Of a stretch of 64,000 bases of DNA, positions 8,815 through 19,710 are shown piece after piece (positions within the stretch are counted from its first letter, which is position 1; each line of letters opens with the position of its first letter). The position numbers were made by a program, and so were the translations under genes. This DNA comes from Chara braunii (Eukaryota; Streptophyta; Charophyceae; Charales; Characeae), in the NCBI GenBank assembly GCA_003427395.1, contig BFEA01000354.1:1184727-1248726 (forward strand), given 5' to 3'. The notes beneath the pieces are model-generated. The model was not told the DNA's origin. It saw nothing but the letters and a program-made list of their open reading frames with translations, and ran no database searches.

Positions 8815-10890
8815 AAGGGTACTCACCGTGCGAATTACCCAGTCATCCACCTAACTAGTTGACTTTTGACATACATACATTGATGACGAGAAGATGCCGT
8901 GCGTCTTCTCTGTTGACTTACCAGCTAAATCCATGACTAATCAGGTACTCCCGTGGAGTACATATCTTCAAATGATTAATCAAAGCATAACTAATCCGGT
9001 ACTCCCGTGGGGTACACGTTTTCAAGCAACTAACAAAAGCAGAGGTAATGGGAGGCTCTCGTGGGGTTCTCCTATCACTGATCTGACAAGACTTGGGATG
9101 TGAATTAAGTGTTCCCGGGTGAGTACGGTAACTTCTAAGTCTAGATCGATCTGTGCGACTTCCGTGTAAGTCAACAAAATTTTTTCTCAATTTAATACAT
9201 AAACGAATAAATGAACGATCAAGGCGACTAACCTAAAAGTGGTTTTGATCTCCTACACATCGAACTGGTATTAGAGTGGTCCCCGGGAGGGTTATCATAA
9301 TACTTCGTTTGATCTGGGGAACAACTAACAAGGAAAGAATGAGTTGATTGTGCATGAACTAGTAAAAGGGATACTCCCGGGTGAGTAACCCTGCTACTTG
9401 TTTTGGTAGGACTAATGGATTGGCATCGTTTGATATTAATGGCCTAACTAAAGTAAACAAATTGGAATAATGATTGGTTGACTCTGATATTGGTAGACAA
9501 GCAGGTTACATTGACAATCGTCATTTGATCCGGTACTTCCGTGAAGTATATTCCTTTAACTAACAAGAGCCAATTGATCCGGTACTTCCGTGAAGTACGC
9601 TCCTTTGAACTTAACAAAAATCTTTTCATCCGGTACTTCCGTGAAGTACATCCTTCAGTTTAACGAAAGCCGATTTGATCCGGTACTTTCGTGAAGTACA
9701 CTCTTTCAAAACTTAACAAAAGTCATTTGATCGGTACTTTCGTGAAGTACACTCCTACCATCGCTAACAACAACCATTGACCCGGTACCCTCGTAGGGTA
9801 CGCTTCTTCAACTTAACAACAACCATTGATCCGGTACTCCCGTGTGGTACACTTCTTCAACTTAACGAAGGCCAATTAATCAAGTACTCTCGTGGGGTGC
9901 TCGTCTTCAAAGGCTAACAAAGACAGAAGGTAGCAGAAGGCTTCCGTGAAGTTCTCCTATCACTAATCGAACCAGACTAGGGAGGGATTTGAGTACTCCC
10001 GGGTGAGTGTACGAACTCCTGAGTCTGGGTCAATCTGCCGATTTCCCGTGGGAGTCAACATACCTTTTGCTCACTTACAACGCATAGGCCAGATAGGTGA
10101 TCTGTCAGGGCAACTCAATTAAGATTTGTTTTTGATCTCCCATGCATAAAATTGGTGGTAGAATGACACCCGAGTGGGTTACCCTAACACTTGTTTGATT
10201 TTGGAGGTCAACTAACGGAATGAAGAAGTAAGACGATTATGTTGAACAAGTAAAGGGATACTCCCGGGTGAGTAACCTTACGACTTGTTCAGGTATGACT
10301 TATGGACGATATAAATAAGTATTAACTATCCACCTGATTAACACTGAAGTAGGACATGAGAGGCTTCTGTGGGGTCATCCTAATGCTTGCTTAACTTAAT
10401 CTTAACGGGTCTAATAAGATACTCCAACAAAGGGAGGATCTGATGTTTGCCTGAATCCACTAACATAATCCCAGCTCGTCTGACTCTAATTGAGTAGTAG
10501 GGTGGCTCCCGTAGGGTCGTCCTACTACACCTTTGAGGAGAAGACTTAGCTCTAAATCAAGTAGTAATAGGAGGCTTCCGTGAAGACCGCCTGTTACTAA
10601 CTTTGATTTGAAAATTGACACTTGGATCTGGAGTGTTTTCTGTATGTTGGGTCAAGTGATGAGACGACTCAACATAGACCTCCTAACTACCTGCTTAACT
10701 AAGGGATACTCCCGGATGAGTTATCCGATCACTTATACTAGATTGCATGGACTACTTGATTGCATAAGGACTGCATGAACTTTGAGGGGTGACTGAGTGC
10801 TCCCGTGGGGCGACTCGACTACTCTTCTGACTAACGGAATGTTTGGAATTGATCAAGTAGTGGAGGATTCCCGGGTGAATCAGGCCACTA
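8815..10890 (+). repeat. Hairpin series with CCGTG / CCGGGTG loops
   Basis: At least 15 short hairpins are strung through this stretch. Examples: GGGTA/TACCC at 8,817-8,840; GTACTC/GAGTAC at 8,945-8,961; GGG-a-TACTC with GAGTA-a-CCC at about 9,368-9,391, recurring at 10,257 and 10,702; GATTC/GAATC at about 10,865-10,880. Loops are CCGTG or CCGGGTG variants, with 'actaacaaaagc'-like spacers. The core tandem part is annotated separately. No frame looks coding. Confidence 0.6.
9515..9905 (+). repeat. 50-bp tandem array of GTAC-stem hairpins (8 units)
   Basis: Eight units start their left stem at 9,533, 9,582, 9,633, 9,683, 9,734, 9,785, 9,834 and 9,884, a period of 49-51 bp. Each has the form GGTAC-N-CGT-N'-GTAC. 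Stem bases change together: TTC/GAA in three units, CCC/GGG in the 9,785 unit, CTC/GGG (with a G-T pair) in the last. The spacer is 'aacttaacaaaagcc'-like. One unit (9,834) has a mismatch. It is not a CRISPR array because spacers repeat with the unit. Confidence 0.75.
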
Positions 10891-10894
10891 CTTG

Positions 10895-11395
10895 CGCATG
10901 TAAGGACAAGAAGAAGAGAAAAGGAAAAAGGGAGTGTTCCATCGGGAGCGACCCCAAAGGTCCTTTAGAAAGAAAACGTAAAAGAAAGTGGATACCGTAG
11001 GAAAAAGGATTAGACAAGAAAAAGTTTCGCCTAGCCTCGGTTCATTGATAGATTCCTAAGGGAGAACCACTGGACGACATGAGTAGATCTCAGTTAGATT
11101 ACCACGTAAGCACAAAAGGGTATGTTTATCCGCAAGAGAGAATATGCAAGTATTAAGAGTAAGGGGAAATATGAGCTTCCCTGGACAACTGAGACATAGA
11201 CAGGGAAACTACTTGAAATAAAAGAAGGAGTGACACACGACTCAGGGGTAGATAGAAGTTAGGGGTTAGACTTTGGGATGATGATCCCAAAGCTCGCAGA
11301 CCTGAACTAAAGGTTTGACCCTTATATATCATTATGTGGGAATCAAGTGGGGGATGTTAAATCGTTGTTGATCTGTGTGTGTGCACGTCTTTGCT
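10895..11395. other. Spacer without recognisable gene
   Basis: Purine-rich stretch following the hairpin series. I see neither ORF, hairpin array nor LTR landmark in it. Confidence 0.4.
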
Positions 11396-11399
11396 TGGT

Positions 11400-12365
11400 C
11401 TACTGCAATTGAAGGAGAAGTCCTACATAAAGGACTCAATTTTCTGTTATCACTCGATAACAGGTCGGTCGTTGCCGATTCAACTTTTTTGCCTTGGCTT
11501 GATACTTACATCCAAAAACAAACCCTGTGGTCAGTAAAACTGTTGCCTGTGGTCGTCGCCTAAATGGTCCTGGTCACTCTCAAGGGTCCTTTGAATGAAT
11601 GTGAGGGGGCTGGGCTTGCATCTTAGGAAAGATAGAGCTATCATGCATGGTTTGGGAAGTGGGGGACAATGTCAGTGGTTGACGGTTGACGTCGTTAGTG
11701 CATGGCATGTGAACTGTATTTGCATTATGTTGTGCAAGTTTGTTTTGTGCATGATTTGGGCTGGACTGGAATTGACATCGTGAAGAGTTTGGACACTCAG
11801 CACTTGTGAAAGTGGGAAGGGTTCCCAACAATAATACCTCGCTATTCATAATCAAGTCTTATATACTATCTGATGATCAATCATACATACGTTGAGTAGA
11901 GTAGAATATCCTGTGGTAGTAACAAGGTTTTATTTTGATAGTTTGAACATAGTGGTCAAAATGAGAATGTGTCCTTGGAACGGAAGCGGGAATAGACGAC
12001 CGTCTCAAAGTTCGACCTGAATATCTGACGGGTCAGTCCTAGGCGTCTTACCGCGCGTACCCATTTTGTGCTACAGCGATTGAGCAAACGCCCTCGACCG
12101 ACCTACTTCTACTCAGGCATGTAAAAACCTTCGCACGTGGGTCGGTAGCTCAGCAGGGATACGCCTACCTGAGGGTGGTGACAGCCTCTCGGGTAGAGGT
12201 AAGTTGTACCTCGCGACGTCCCGACCAATCGCAGGGCGTCATGAGAGGTATAGCACGCGCGCACGGTTGGAGTGGTGACAAGTTGATTCTTCAAAAATAA
12301 ATCCTGCGTGACACGACCGTGAGGTTCAGCGCTCCCAGCGGGGTGCGGGACCGCCACGCGCGACA
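11400..12365 (+). mobile_element. Diverged LTR 3' part ending in CGACA
   Basis: 'ataacaggtcggtcgttgccgattc' near 11,458 is the LTR landmark also seen at 24,233, 48,660 and 60,212. 12,069-12,365 aligns with the LTR terminal block: 'gctacagcga', 'gggtcggtagctcagcagggatacgcc', a CTACC-t-GAGG / CCTC-tc-GGTAG hairpin at 12,165-12,196, AG|GTAAGT at 12,197, 'cctgcgtgaca', and CGACA at 12,361-12,365. No primer-binding site follows, so it is a solo or truncated LTR. The left boundary is unclear. Confidence 0.5.
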
Positions 12366-14699
12366 GCGCGCAGAAGGGAAAGAACATAACGACAGGGGAG
12401 TGGCTATGGTGGAAGGGTGAAACTCGAACTTTCTTATTTCTTATTGAAATCAAGCCGGGGAAGAAGGTACATAGGGGTTTTGGGATAGGGTGAACCCAAA
12501 TCTGACGTTAGTTTCAGTGGAAAGTTAGTAGAATAGAAATTAGAAGATGTAGGAGTTGCACGGAGGTATCGAGAATGAGTGAGTATGGCGAAGTGGAAAG
12601 TGAATAAATCTCACGATTCTCAACGAAATCGAGCGAACCAAAACTTGATTCTGAGGTTCTTGGACCCCACGAATTGACCTATAAAGTCAGAATTGAGTGA
12701 AAGTTATTAAGAAGAGAGGTTAGTAAGAAAAGGTTTGCGTGAAGATGGTGAAATAAATGGGTATGGGTGAAACAGAGGACTAGCGTTCTGACGGGATCTA
12801 GCGGAGGAGAAGAGCTTATGGAGGAGTTTCAATATTAGGCGAACCTGAATATGGTGGTAGATTGAATACAAGGTTAGTAGAATGAGAGTCAGGGAAGGTA
12901 CGGACTGTATGAGAGTGACGGGGTGAAGCAAACATGGCAAGGACGAAGATTAGATCACTGGCACGTGCCTGGCCACTAGTGAGCGAGAAAGAACTCAGTA
13001 AGTTTTCAGGAACGACCAGTCTGATCCTGAGCCCAGACTTCAAGATTGGTCGACGGATTTTGCACTGCAAATGGAGAGTGCTGCGCTCGAAAAAGAGAGA
13101 TTTTTGAAACGTTAACAAATCTTTACGTGTCTTAACGAAAGATTCATGCGGATTCTGCCTATCCGATGCATGGATATGGCCACCCTCTATCTCTTCACGC
13201 TCTTAGTTGGTGGGATGTGGCTTAGAAGAAAGATGTGAGGATTGGCGGGGAAATGAAACATATCTACCTGATCGATTTGATGTGCGTTTTTGAAGAGGCA
13301 GACCTGTTAAGGAGCCTGCGGCGACGAAGTTCACGGTTGCGCCCGCCCTTGTAAGCTACGGGATAGGATAAACTCAGTCGCTAATACGGGCCAAGCACAT
13401 CGAGAGAGGGAGGGACGAGAAGGAGAGAGAGAAAAAGAAACGGAGCCGCTTACCTCATCGGTTAGGACAGTAAGGACGTGAGCCGTAAGGCCGGAAGATA
13501 TACTGATTGGCCGATGGGGTGCACAGTCTGTCGAATGAAAAAGCGACAGTTAAACTACGAGCTAGGGACCTGTTGAATGACGGTATGCTGCCTAACCTAC
13601 CCAGCAGCGGAACAACAGTTAAGCGAATCGGGATTGTAGGTCTATTGCTTTGGTCGGGGCAGGCCACTGTAGTGGTTGGAGTAGTAAGGAGGGAGCAAAT
13701 TGATATGTTGTTCGCTATCGAATTAAGTGAAGGAAGGGAGGCAGCAAGGGCGGTAGATTCACTCTTTGGATGGTGGCGCAGTTCACTGTCGAGTGACGGA
13801 TACGGCAGGCTGTGTTGGACTGTGTGGTCTATTCATATCTAGCCGTTGGAACTTGTCTCCGGAGAGGGAGTGCACCTGCAAACTGAGAAGCTAGACCTTG
13901 TTGCGCCTCCCTCATTTGGATTACCTATATCTTGCCAAGGTCGAGGCCTGGTCTAGTAAGAGTGAAGGGCACCGACGAAGGAAGAGGAAGGAGGCTTGTT
14001 TCTGATCGTATTAAGAGTGTTGCGATATCTATAGATAAAAAGTTGAGTATTGGTGCGCACTGCTGTCGAGCAGCACTGCGGTGTCTTGAGGATTCAAAAA
14101 GTAATAGAGGACATAGAAACTTGGAGAAAAAAAAAACGTGTTTGACTGATTATGCTTATTGTTGAGCACTTGAGTTCTCACCGCTTGTTCGATTGGGACA
14201 GTTGGTGCTAGAGATAATAGGTGATGCGGGTTGCTACAGTCAGGAGATTATGTTGATAATATGATGAGTTCGCGATTCAAGGGGGCGGGATTGACAGGGG
14301 CTTTAGCAAGTGATCGAGGGAGTGAAGGCGACGAGTTATCAAAGGTTGAGCACGACCGCTGAGTATTGCATTACACTAATGGATAGCGTCATGGTGTCTT
14401 GGGACTGTGCATGACTGTTGTAGGCACTGTGCAAATTGGTGTTACAAATACCGTCGTGCTTTTGCTAAGTTACTGTTGTTGTAGATGCTGCAGCCGACTG
14501 CGTTTACGACGCACTATTACTATATACTACTGCATTTGTACATGTATGGCGATTGTTTGATCGCAGATAGGAGCGTGGTGACCTAAGGAGAGTGGTTGAG
14601 AATTGTCAGGGGGTGGCTGTTGCGACCCGGAGGATCGCCAGGAAAGTCAACAGTTGGCAGTATAATTTCAGTTTGGTCAAAGGTGCTGCTGTGGTTTGA

Positions 14700-14966
14700 C
14701 CGCCATTGCGGGGCCCTCAGGCGCGTGAAGGTTTCAAGGCCCTCTCATGCGAGTTTGAGAGCACATCTTTTGGATCCGAGAGTCTTAATGTTTCTCCTTC
14801 TGCCCTTCTTATTCTAAGTCTAGTCTGTTGGTTACGAGAGGAAGGCGGCAGGCGGGATTGCAACCCATGGGACCGCAGCAAGACTCTGTGGGGAGTCAGC
14901 CCACCGATTGCGGGAGCTCTGCCGAAACTCAGGAGGATTTATGGAGGCAGGGAACTGAGAGGTAAA
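14700..14966 (+). repeat. LTR block with GACTC hairpin and exon-like end
   Basis: Contains 'attgcggggccctcaggcg', 'ggcaggcgggattgcaaccc', a GACTC/GAGTC hairpin, and an end at 'ggcagggaactgagag' followed by GTAAAG, which looks like a splice donor. Copies at 46,280-46,542 and 58,148-58,414 keep all these landmarks. The block also exists alone at 8,450-8,560. Confidence 0.55.
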
Positions 14967-15230
14967 GACTTCGTTTTCCCTCTATAAACCCAGTTATAAC
15001 CCTTAACTGCAACCCTTGCTACGTTTTGACTGAGTATATTGCGTGCATCCCCATTTGACTTTTCAGATTGACTTTCAGGACAAACAAGACTTAAATAAAC
15101 GAATGTACGCGCAATGTCAGTTTCAGTTTTGTTGTTTGAATGAAAGCAGATTGTGGGGTTGTATCTGGGGGAAGGATGAGAGAAAGTTTGTGTTGTTTGT
15201 GTCTGACTGGGTCAACCAAAGGCTGGGCAA

Positions 15231-15948
15231 GTCTCCATAAGTTTGGGGAGACCCAGTGCTATGTTTATTTTGAATTGCTTGAAGAGCCAGACATGTTCCA
15301 TAAGTTTGGGTGGTCTGGTTGCTCTGACTTGTGAGGGCTGACTGTGAATGACTTTCAGGGACCAAGCATGTTTCATAAGTTTGGGTGACTTGGTCGCCTT
15401 GTTTACTTTGGGTTTCTTTCAATTTTTTTAGTTTCTGAACGAGGAGGTCTGAACATGTTCCATAAATTTGGGTGGCTCAACCTCTTCTTGCTTTGACTTT
15501 AAGAGAAAGAATCAGGCTGAGAACCAAAACATGTTTCATAAGTTTGGGTAGTCTTGGTCCAATGCCACACACATGCTGGAACCAGAAGGCTATAACTTGA
15601 CTATACTTTATTTACTATCCTACTTATGAACAGGCTAGTCAGACAGGGTTCCATAAGTTTGGGTGGTCTGACTATAGCTTATCACAAACTGAAGAGCGTA
15701 TCAACTAAGAATAAATTTGTGGTACGAAGGGGCAGACTGAATCTTGAGCTAAAGATGATCGCTTCAGTCATATGCTACGTTAAAAGACTAAGTGTAGATA
15801 ATTATATAAAACTTAGATACTTAAACAGTTCAGGGCGACCAGGGTGGCCTAGTCATATGCCTAAAGAAGAGAAAAGTTGTAGTGCCCTGTGTTTGTGTAT
15901 ATTCAATGGCTGAGCTAGACAAGTTCCATAAGTTTGGGTGGTCTAGCT
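15231..15948 (+). repeat. CATAAGTTTGGG hairpin array, copy 1 (7 hairpins)
   Basis: Seven copies of a loop close to CATGTTCCATAAGTTTGGGTG, each closed by a different stem: GTCTCC/GGAGAC (15,231-15,252), AGCCAGAC/GTCTGGTT (15,285-15,320), GACCAAG/CTTGGTC (15,361-15,396), GAGGAGGT/ACCTCTTC (about 15,441-15,487), ACCAAAAC/GTCTTGGT with one mismatch (15,523-15,558), TAGTCAGAC/GTCTGACTA (15,636-15,674) and AGCTAGAC/GTCTAGCT (15,913-15,948). The loop is nearly fixed while stems differ but stay paired, G-T pairs included. The reading frames through it (FHKFGW, ISLGG) are by-products. Confidence 0.8.
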
Positions 15949-16814
15949 TTATGCCTTATGTAAGCTGGGTATAAAGGGACAAATCATTGAAAGATCATGA
16001 ACTATTGTTTGATAAGGTTGACTTGGGGATGGTGAGCGTACTTACCTTTGTGGTTTGACCTGCATGTGGCTGAGTGAGATTATTTACTTAGTCAGAGTTT
16101 CAGTTGACAGGTAGTTGCTTTAGATGCTCGTCACGTGCTAGAGCTATAGGAGTTAGTTTCAATTCCTGCATTTTCTGGGCTAATTGTTGTTTACTTGGCT
16201 TTGTATAAATTTTGAGATCATTTGTCATACTTGGCTTTGTATAAATTTTGGTAAGTTACTTCAAGTTTCTCTAGGGGAAGCGCTGCCAAAATTTATGCAA
16301 ATCCAAGGAGTTCGTCAAACTTTGACTTTTCAAAGTTCAACTTGTCTAATTTTTATATATGGCTTAGTAAAAATCTGGAGAGTCTCCTTTTATACTTGTA
16401 CCTCAACTTGATGCCTTAGCCTTGAGATTTGATATGTTTCTTTGAGGGTTTTAACCGAATTTCTTTTAATGACCATTATAAAGAACTTGTGAGATTTATG
16501 GAAAGATAGACTATGACTGGGGCTTGAGTGTGTGAGGTGTGGTGTGAGTTACAGGGAACAGTGAAGTTGACCACATTGGTGTATGGCAATGTGGCTATTG
16601 TGTGTGCCTGTGTTTTATCCATGTTAGTATTTGGAACTTGGTATATGAGTCGTACTTTGGAGGCAGTGAGAATGACAACCATGTGTCGTACGATCTGCAT
16701 ACCTGATGAGTTTATGTTTCCCCCTTCTCTTTATTTTATCTCGAGTTCTAATTTGATATATGAGTGTTGGGTGTTTATTTATTTACTGATTGATTTTGCT
16801 TATTAAATTTTATA

Positions 16815-17180
16815 GTTGGACGTTGTAGTCCGTGACAACCGTCAAAGTAAAACCCTTGGACTTCTTTTCAGACCCTGGATGACAGAGTTTGTCTCCAGGG
16901 CGATAAGAGACGATTGTCACCACAGGTATGAACTTGTGTACCACCCACTCTCCGCAGGGTGCAGAAGAGGGTGTGGCTTTTCAACCGCACTTGGCGGTTA
17001 TCCATCGTCGAGAGATCATTCCCTCAAGGCGCGTGTCAACCGACACTTGAGAGTCGAATGCGACCCTCGAGATTAACGAGGACCGCATGAGTGTGGGTAC
17101 TACATAGTACGCCATCATTGCGAATACTCACGTATTTATGCATTGCTAGTCGATATAAGAAGACCATGCGTCCGCACAGT
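16815..17180 (+). repeat. LTR distal block with variable hairpins
   Basis: Begins 'ggacgttgtagtccgtgac' and contains GTCTC/GAGAC (about 16,892), AACCGC/GCGGTT (16,983-16,999) and GTGTC/GACAC (17,033-17,046) hairpins, then 'tagtacgccatcattgcga'. Homologues lie at 49,205-49,560 and 60,745-61,115, plus a partial copy at 63,612-63,828. In the second copy the hairpins have different stems (see 49,354-49,379). Confidence 0.6.
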
Positions 17181-17454
17181 TTTATACTAAGTCTCGCGCG
17201 CGACGCTTATCCGATTTCTGCATCGGAGAGTTTTGGGATAGCTACTAAGGGACTAGGAATGTTCTCACGTTGTTTCTTCTGTGTCGTTTTGTGTATGTGT
17301 ATGTGTGTTTTAATTTTTATGTTCTTTAGAGTGGTGTACGCGTGGTGTGTGGGATGCGACCTAGCGACCGACGAGGAGTCGCACTTGGGACCTTAGCCCC
17401 CCAATGCGTCGGTTCATGTGAGGGTCTGATAGAGGCGAAAAATCGCGCATTTCC

Positions 17455-17780
17455 CCTATGCTACAGCATACGAGAAACGCCCTCGGTTGGTCCACCTCTG
17501 CGATTGCAGTTGATTAGCTTTCTTAATGTGAACTGGTACCTTGACGGGGATACGCCCACTGAAGGGAGGTGACAACTTCCGTATGTTAGAGGTAAGTCGT
17601 GCCTCGCGTAGGCCCTATCCTGTCGTAGGGGCTCGCGAGAGGTATGGCTGGCTCACTCGGCCGGAGCGGCTTGCGGAAGCTCCATGTATATTCACGACGA
17701 GGATTTAGACCAACTCCTGTGTGACGCGGCCGGGAGGGTCCCGCGCTGCCTTGTACGGTGTCGGACCGATGCGCTCGACA
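17455..17780 (+). repeat. LTR terminal block, copy 1
   Basis: Order of landmarks: 'gctacagcatacgagaaacgc', 'ccacctctgcgattgcag', 'ggggatacgccc', a hairpin around loop GGTGACA with GGGAG/CTTCC arms, AG|GTAAGT at 17,590, 'cctatcctgtcgtaggggct', 'gtgacgcggccgggagggtc', and GCTCGACA at the end. The GTAAGT splice-donor match is invariant in all five plus-strand copies. Confidence 0.7.
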
Positions 17781-17782
17781 TG

Positions 17783-17801
17783 TGGCGCCGTTGCCGGGGA
17801 T
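17783..17801 (+). promoter_or_regulatory. Primer-binding site for tRNA-Asp
   Basis: TGGCGCCGTTGCCGGGGAT begins two bases after the LTR end (CGACA at 17,776-17,780). It is the exact complement of the last 19 bases, CCA included, of plant tRNA-Asp as I know it. LTR retrotransposons prime minus-strand DNA synthesis from such sites, and tRNA-Asp is the known choice of some plant Ty3/gypsy groups (Athila/Calypso). This fixes element orientation (+) and the LTR/internal boundary. Only one such site exists in the window. Confidence 0.85.
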
Positions 17802-19710
17802 AACGGTTGCCTGACGTTGTCCTTGGTGGAACGATATCCAAGTATGAGAATGAGAGAACTAGGCAAAATAATATTTTTTTCTTTAGACTTATATGATTGA
17901 TCGCTTGATACCCTGACTATCGTTGGAGATATTTTAAGACTGCGGCGTAAGTATGAAGTGCCGATTATAAGCGTATGCGCGGTTTACTTGAGAAAAAAAG
18001 TGTTGGGCTATACACGTACGAAATCTGAAGCATGTAACAACTATCTCAGCGAGCACCCTGTTATACTAAGTATCCCTCGGTGATTGGGCAATACGTGGTG
18101 TGTCTGATGCGGCTTTGGTAAAGTTGAGGCAGCGTCAGCATTGTTGGGTATGTCCATTGCTGAAGCAAACTCTGTTGATAATTGTTAACGCGCCAAGACT
18201 AGTTGATTCATTACGTAATTATTGTGCTAAGCCCGATTTATGAGGTAAATACGTTAAGCTAAGGCGTCCTCCCCTGATCAATAGAGTCTCGCTTTGGAGG
18301 AGGCTTCTGAGACATGAGCGATAAGGATGAGGGGTTGACTGATGAGAGTGAAGTGAGGGGTTTGATTGTAAAGGTTCTTCCTTGAGTTCACAATGAATTA
18401 TGGTATGATAGGTACTATGTGCCTAGATCCTTTGATGGTATCAGTTGGCGATAAGTTGAGTTATCTAGGGGATTGTCTAGATGTAACTTTCGATGAAGAT
18501 TTGAGAAGTAGTGATTATTTGATTAGCAGTGTGGCTAACCCGAAAAGAGGCATATGTTCTAAAGTATATGTAATATATATGTACATGTTTGTTTTCATGA
18601 TGTTTTTAGTTGATTGTTGTCATACATGCACTTTTACTGTATTTTGTTTGATGTTTGATTGACGACGTATGTATGGATTGTCTTCCAGGAGGACATTGAT
18701 TTTGCATAAACCCACATCTGGCATGGGAGTAGAGGTGAATAGGGTGACTTATTTCTAGGGAAGGTGGTCCTTCCTGAAAGGGAATCAGTCAGCATGTGTA
18801 ATGCGTCCTCAGTGGAAGTGCATTCTGGAATTGTTCCTCCCTCGTTGAGGCTTGGGGAAACAGTTATCAGTCTCAAGGATGATAGTGAGACCCACACCGG
18901 AATTATGTTCCTTGTCCCTTAGTATGGTGTTGTTATCTTTCCTATGATAGGAGAGTTACTACATTATTTGTTGAGAAAGGAGGAAGGGGTTTGTTACCTT
19001 GTCGAAACTGTGATGATCAAGTGGAACAACTACTGTTTGGTGAAAGCGGTTTTGGAGTAGCGACCTAGGCTCGACTCGCATTAAGCAGGGTCACCATATT
19101 TGTAAGGGCGCGGATTCGTTGTTCGTCGCCTTGATAGGTATGAATGGGGTTGTCCCTCTGACCATGATTGGGTTCGGTGAGGTGCAAGCGCTAGAATCAG
19201 AGAGGGTTGTGGTGAGGCTTGATCTTTAAAGCGGGGCTCAGGAATCAAGATATTATCTCATGAGGATTACACCACTCCTCTGTATTATATGCTTTACTTA
19301 AGAGTTGAAGAGGTAACAATTGTATCATGTTATTTACTCATTGCTAGTCTTATTTTTACCTTATAGAATATGAAATATGTTGTTATCTTGTTATATGACT
19401 GACAGTTGAGTTGGCTTCATGTTGTTATTTATAAAGCTTACCGTGCTCTTCAGTTACAACCCTTGCCAATAAATTGTGCTTATTAAGTTGTGATTATTGT
19501 TATGAATATACATTATTTATCGTGGGTTGTGCCGCATTTTGGATTCATGTTTGGAGTATTTACTTATATGGAATACGTATATCGTATCCTTCCTGGATAG
19601 AAGAAGTGATGTTTGGTTAATGTCTGGATTATGTTCTGAAATATTTTATCAGTGAATATTTGTGATTTATTCTAAGTGGATCCCTAACGCCGCTCGTTGT
19701 TGTTCAACAT
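17802..19710 (+). mobile_element. Internal leader of the LTR retrotransposon
   Basis: About 1.9 kb between the primer-binding site and the gag remnant. The short open frames (for example 18,393-18,662) show no known domain. Either a long untranslated leader or sequence decayed past recognition. No terminator or nested repeat with a clear boundary was seen. Confidence 0.5.

Larger units (their letters stand above)
12380..17780 (+). mobile_element. Long LTR, copy 1 (5' LTR of the gag element)
   Basis: Shares a series of blocks with 44,200-50,058 and 56,200-61,725 in the same order: GA-rich leader with 'ggttagta(a/g)'-type phrases, CTG-rich stretch, GCGGGGCCCT block, seven-hairpin array (15,231-15,948), AAATTTT/GCTGCC motif, distal block (16,815-17,180) and terminal block (17,455-17,780). 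It ends in GCTCGACA and is followed two bases later by a primer-binding site, so it acts as a 5' LTR. Relative to the other copies it lacks roughly 48,360-48,700. Its 5' end was not found, so the start is a guess. ORFs inside (for example 13,507-13,842) are not recognised. Confidence 0.6.

Noticed and set aside
9515-9905. CRISPR-like regular array
   Set aside because: The period is regular but the spacers repeat along with the unit, stems vary instead of being identical, and the context is a eukaryotic repeat region.
13507-13842. 111-codon open frame in LTR copy 1
   Set aside because: No counterpart is open in the other two LTR copies as far as I can see, and no motif is recognised.
15231-15948. 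Coding repeat with FHKFGW / SISLGG peptides
   Set aside because: The peptides occur in different frames at each repeat and are separated by stops; conservation is at the nucleotide stem-loop level.
18431-18446. TGGTATCAG resembling a tRNA-Met primer-binding site
   Set aside because: Only nine or ten bases match, and it is not next to an LTR end.
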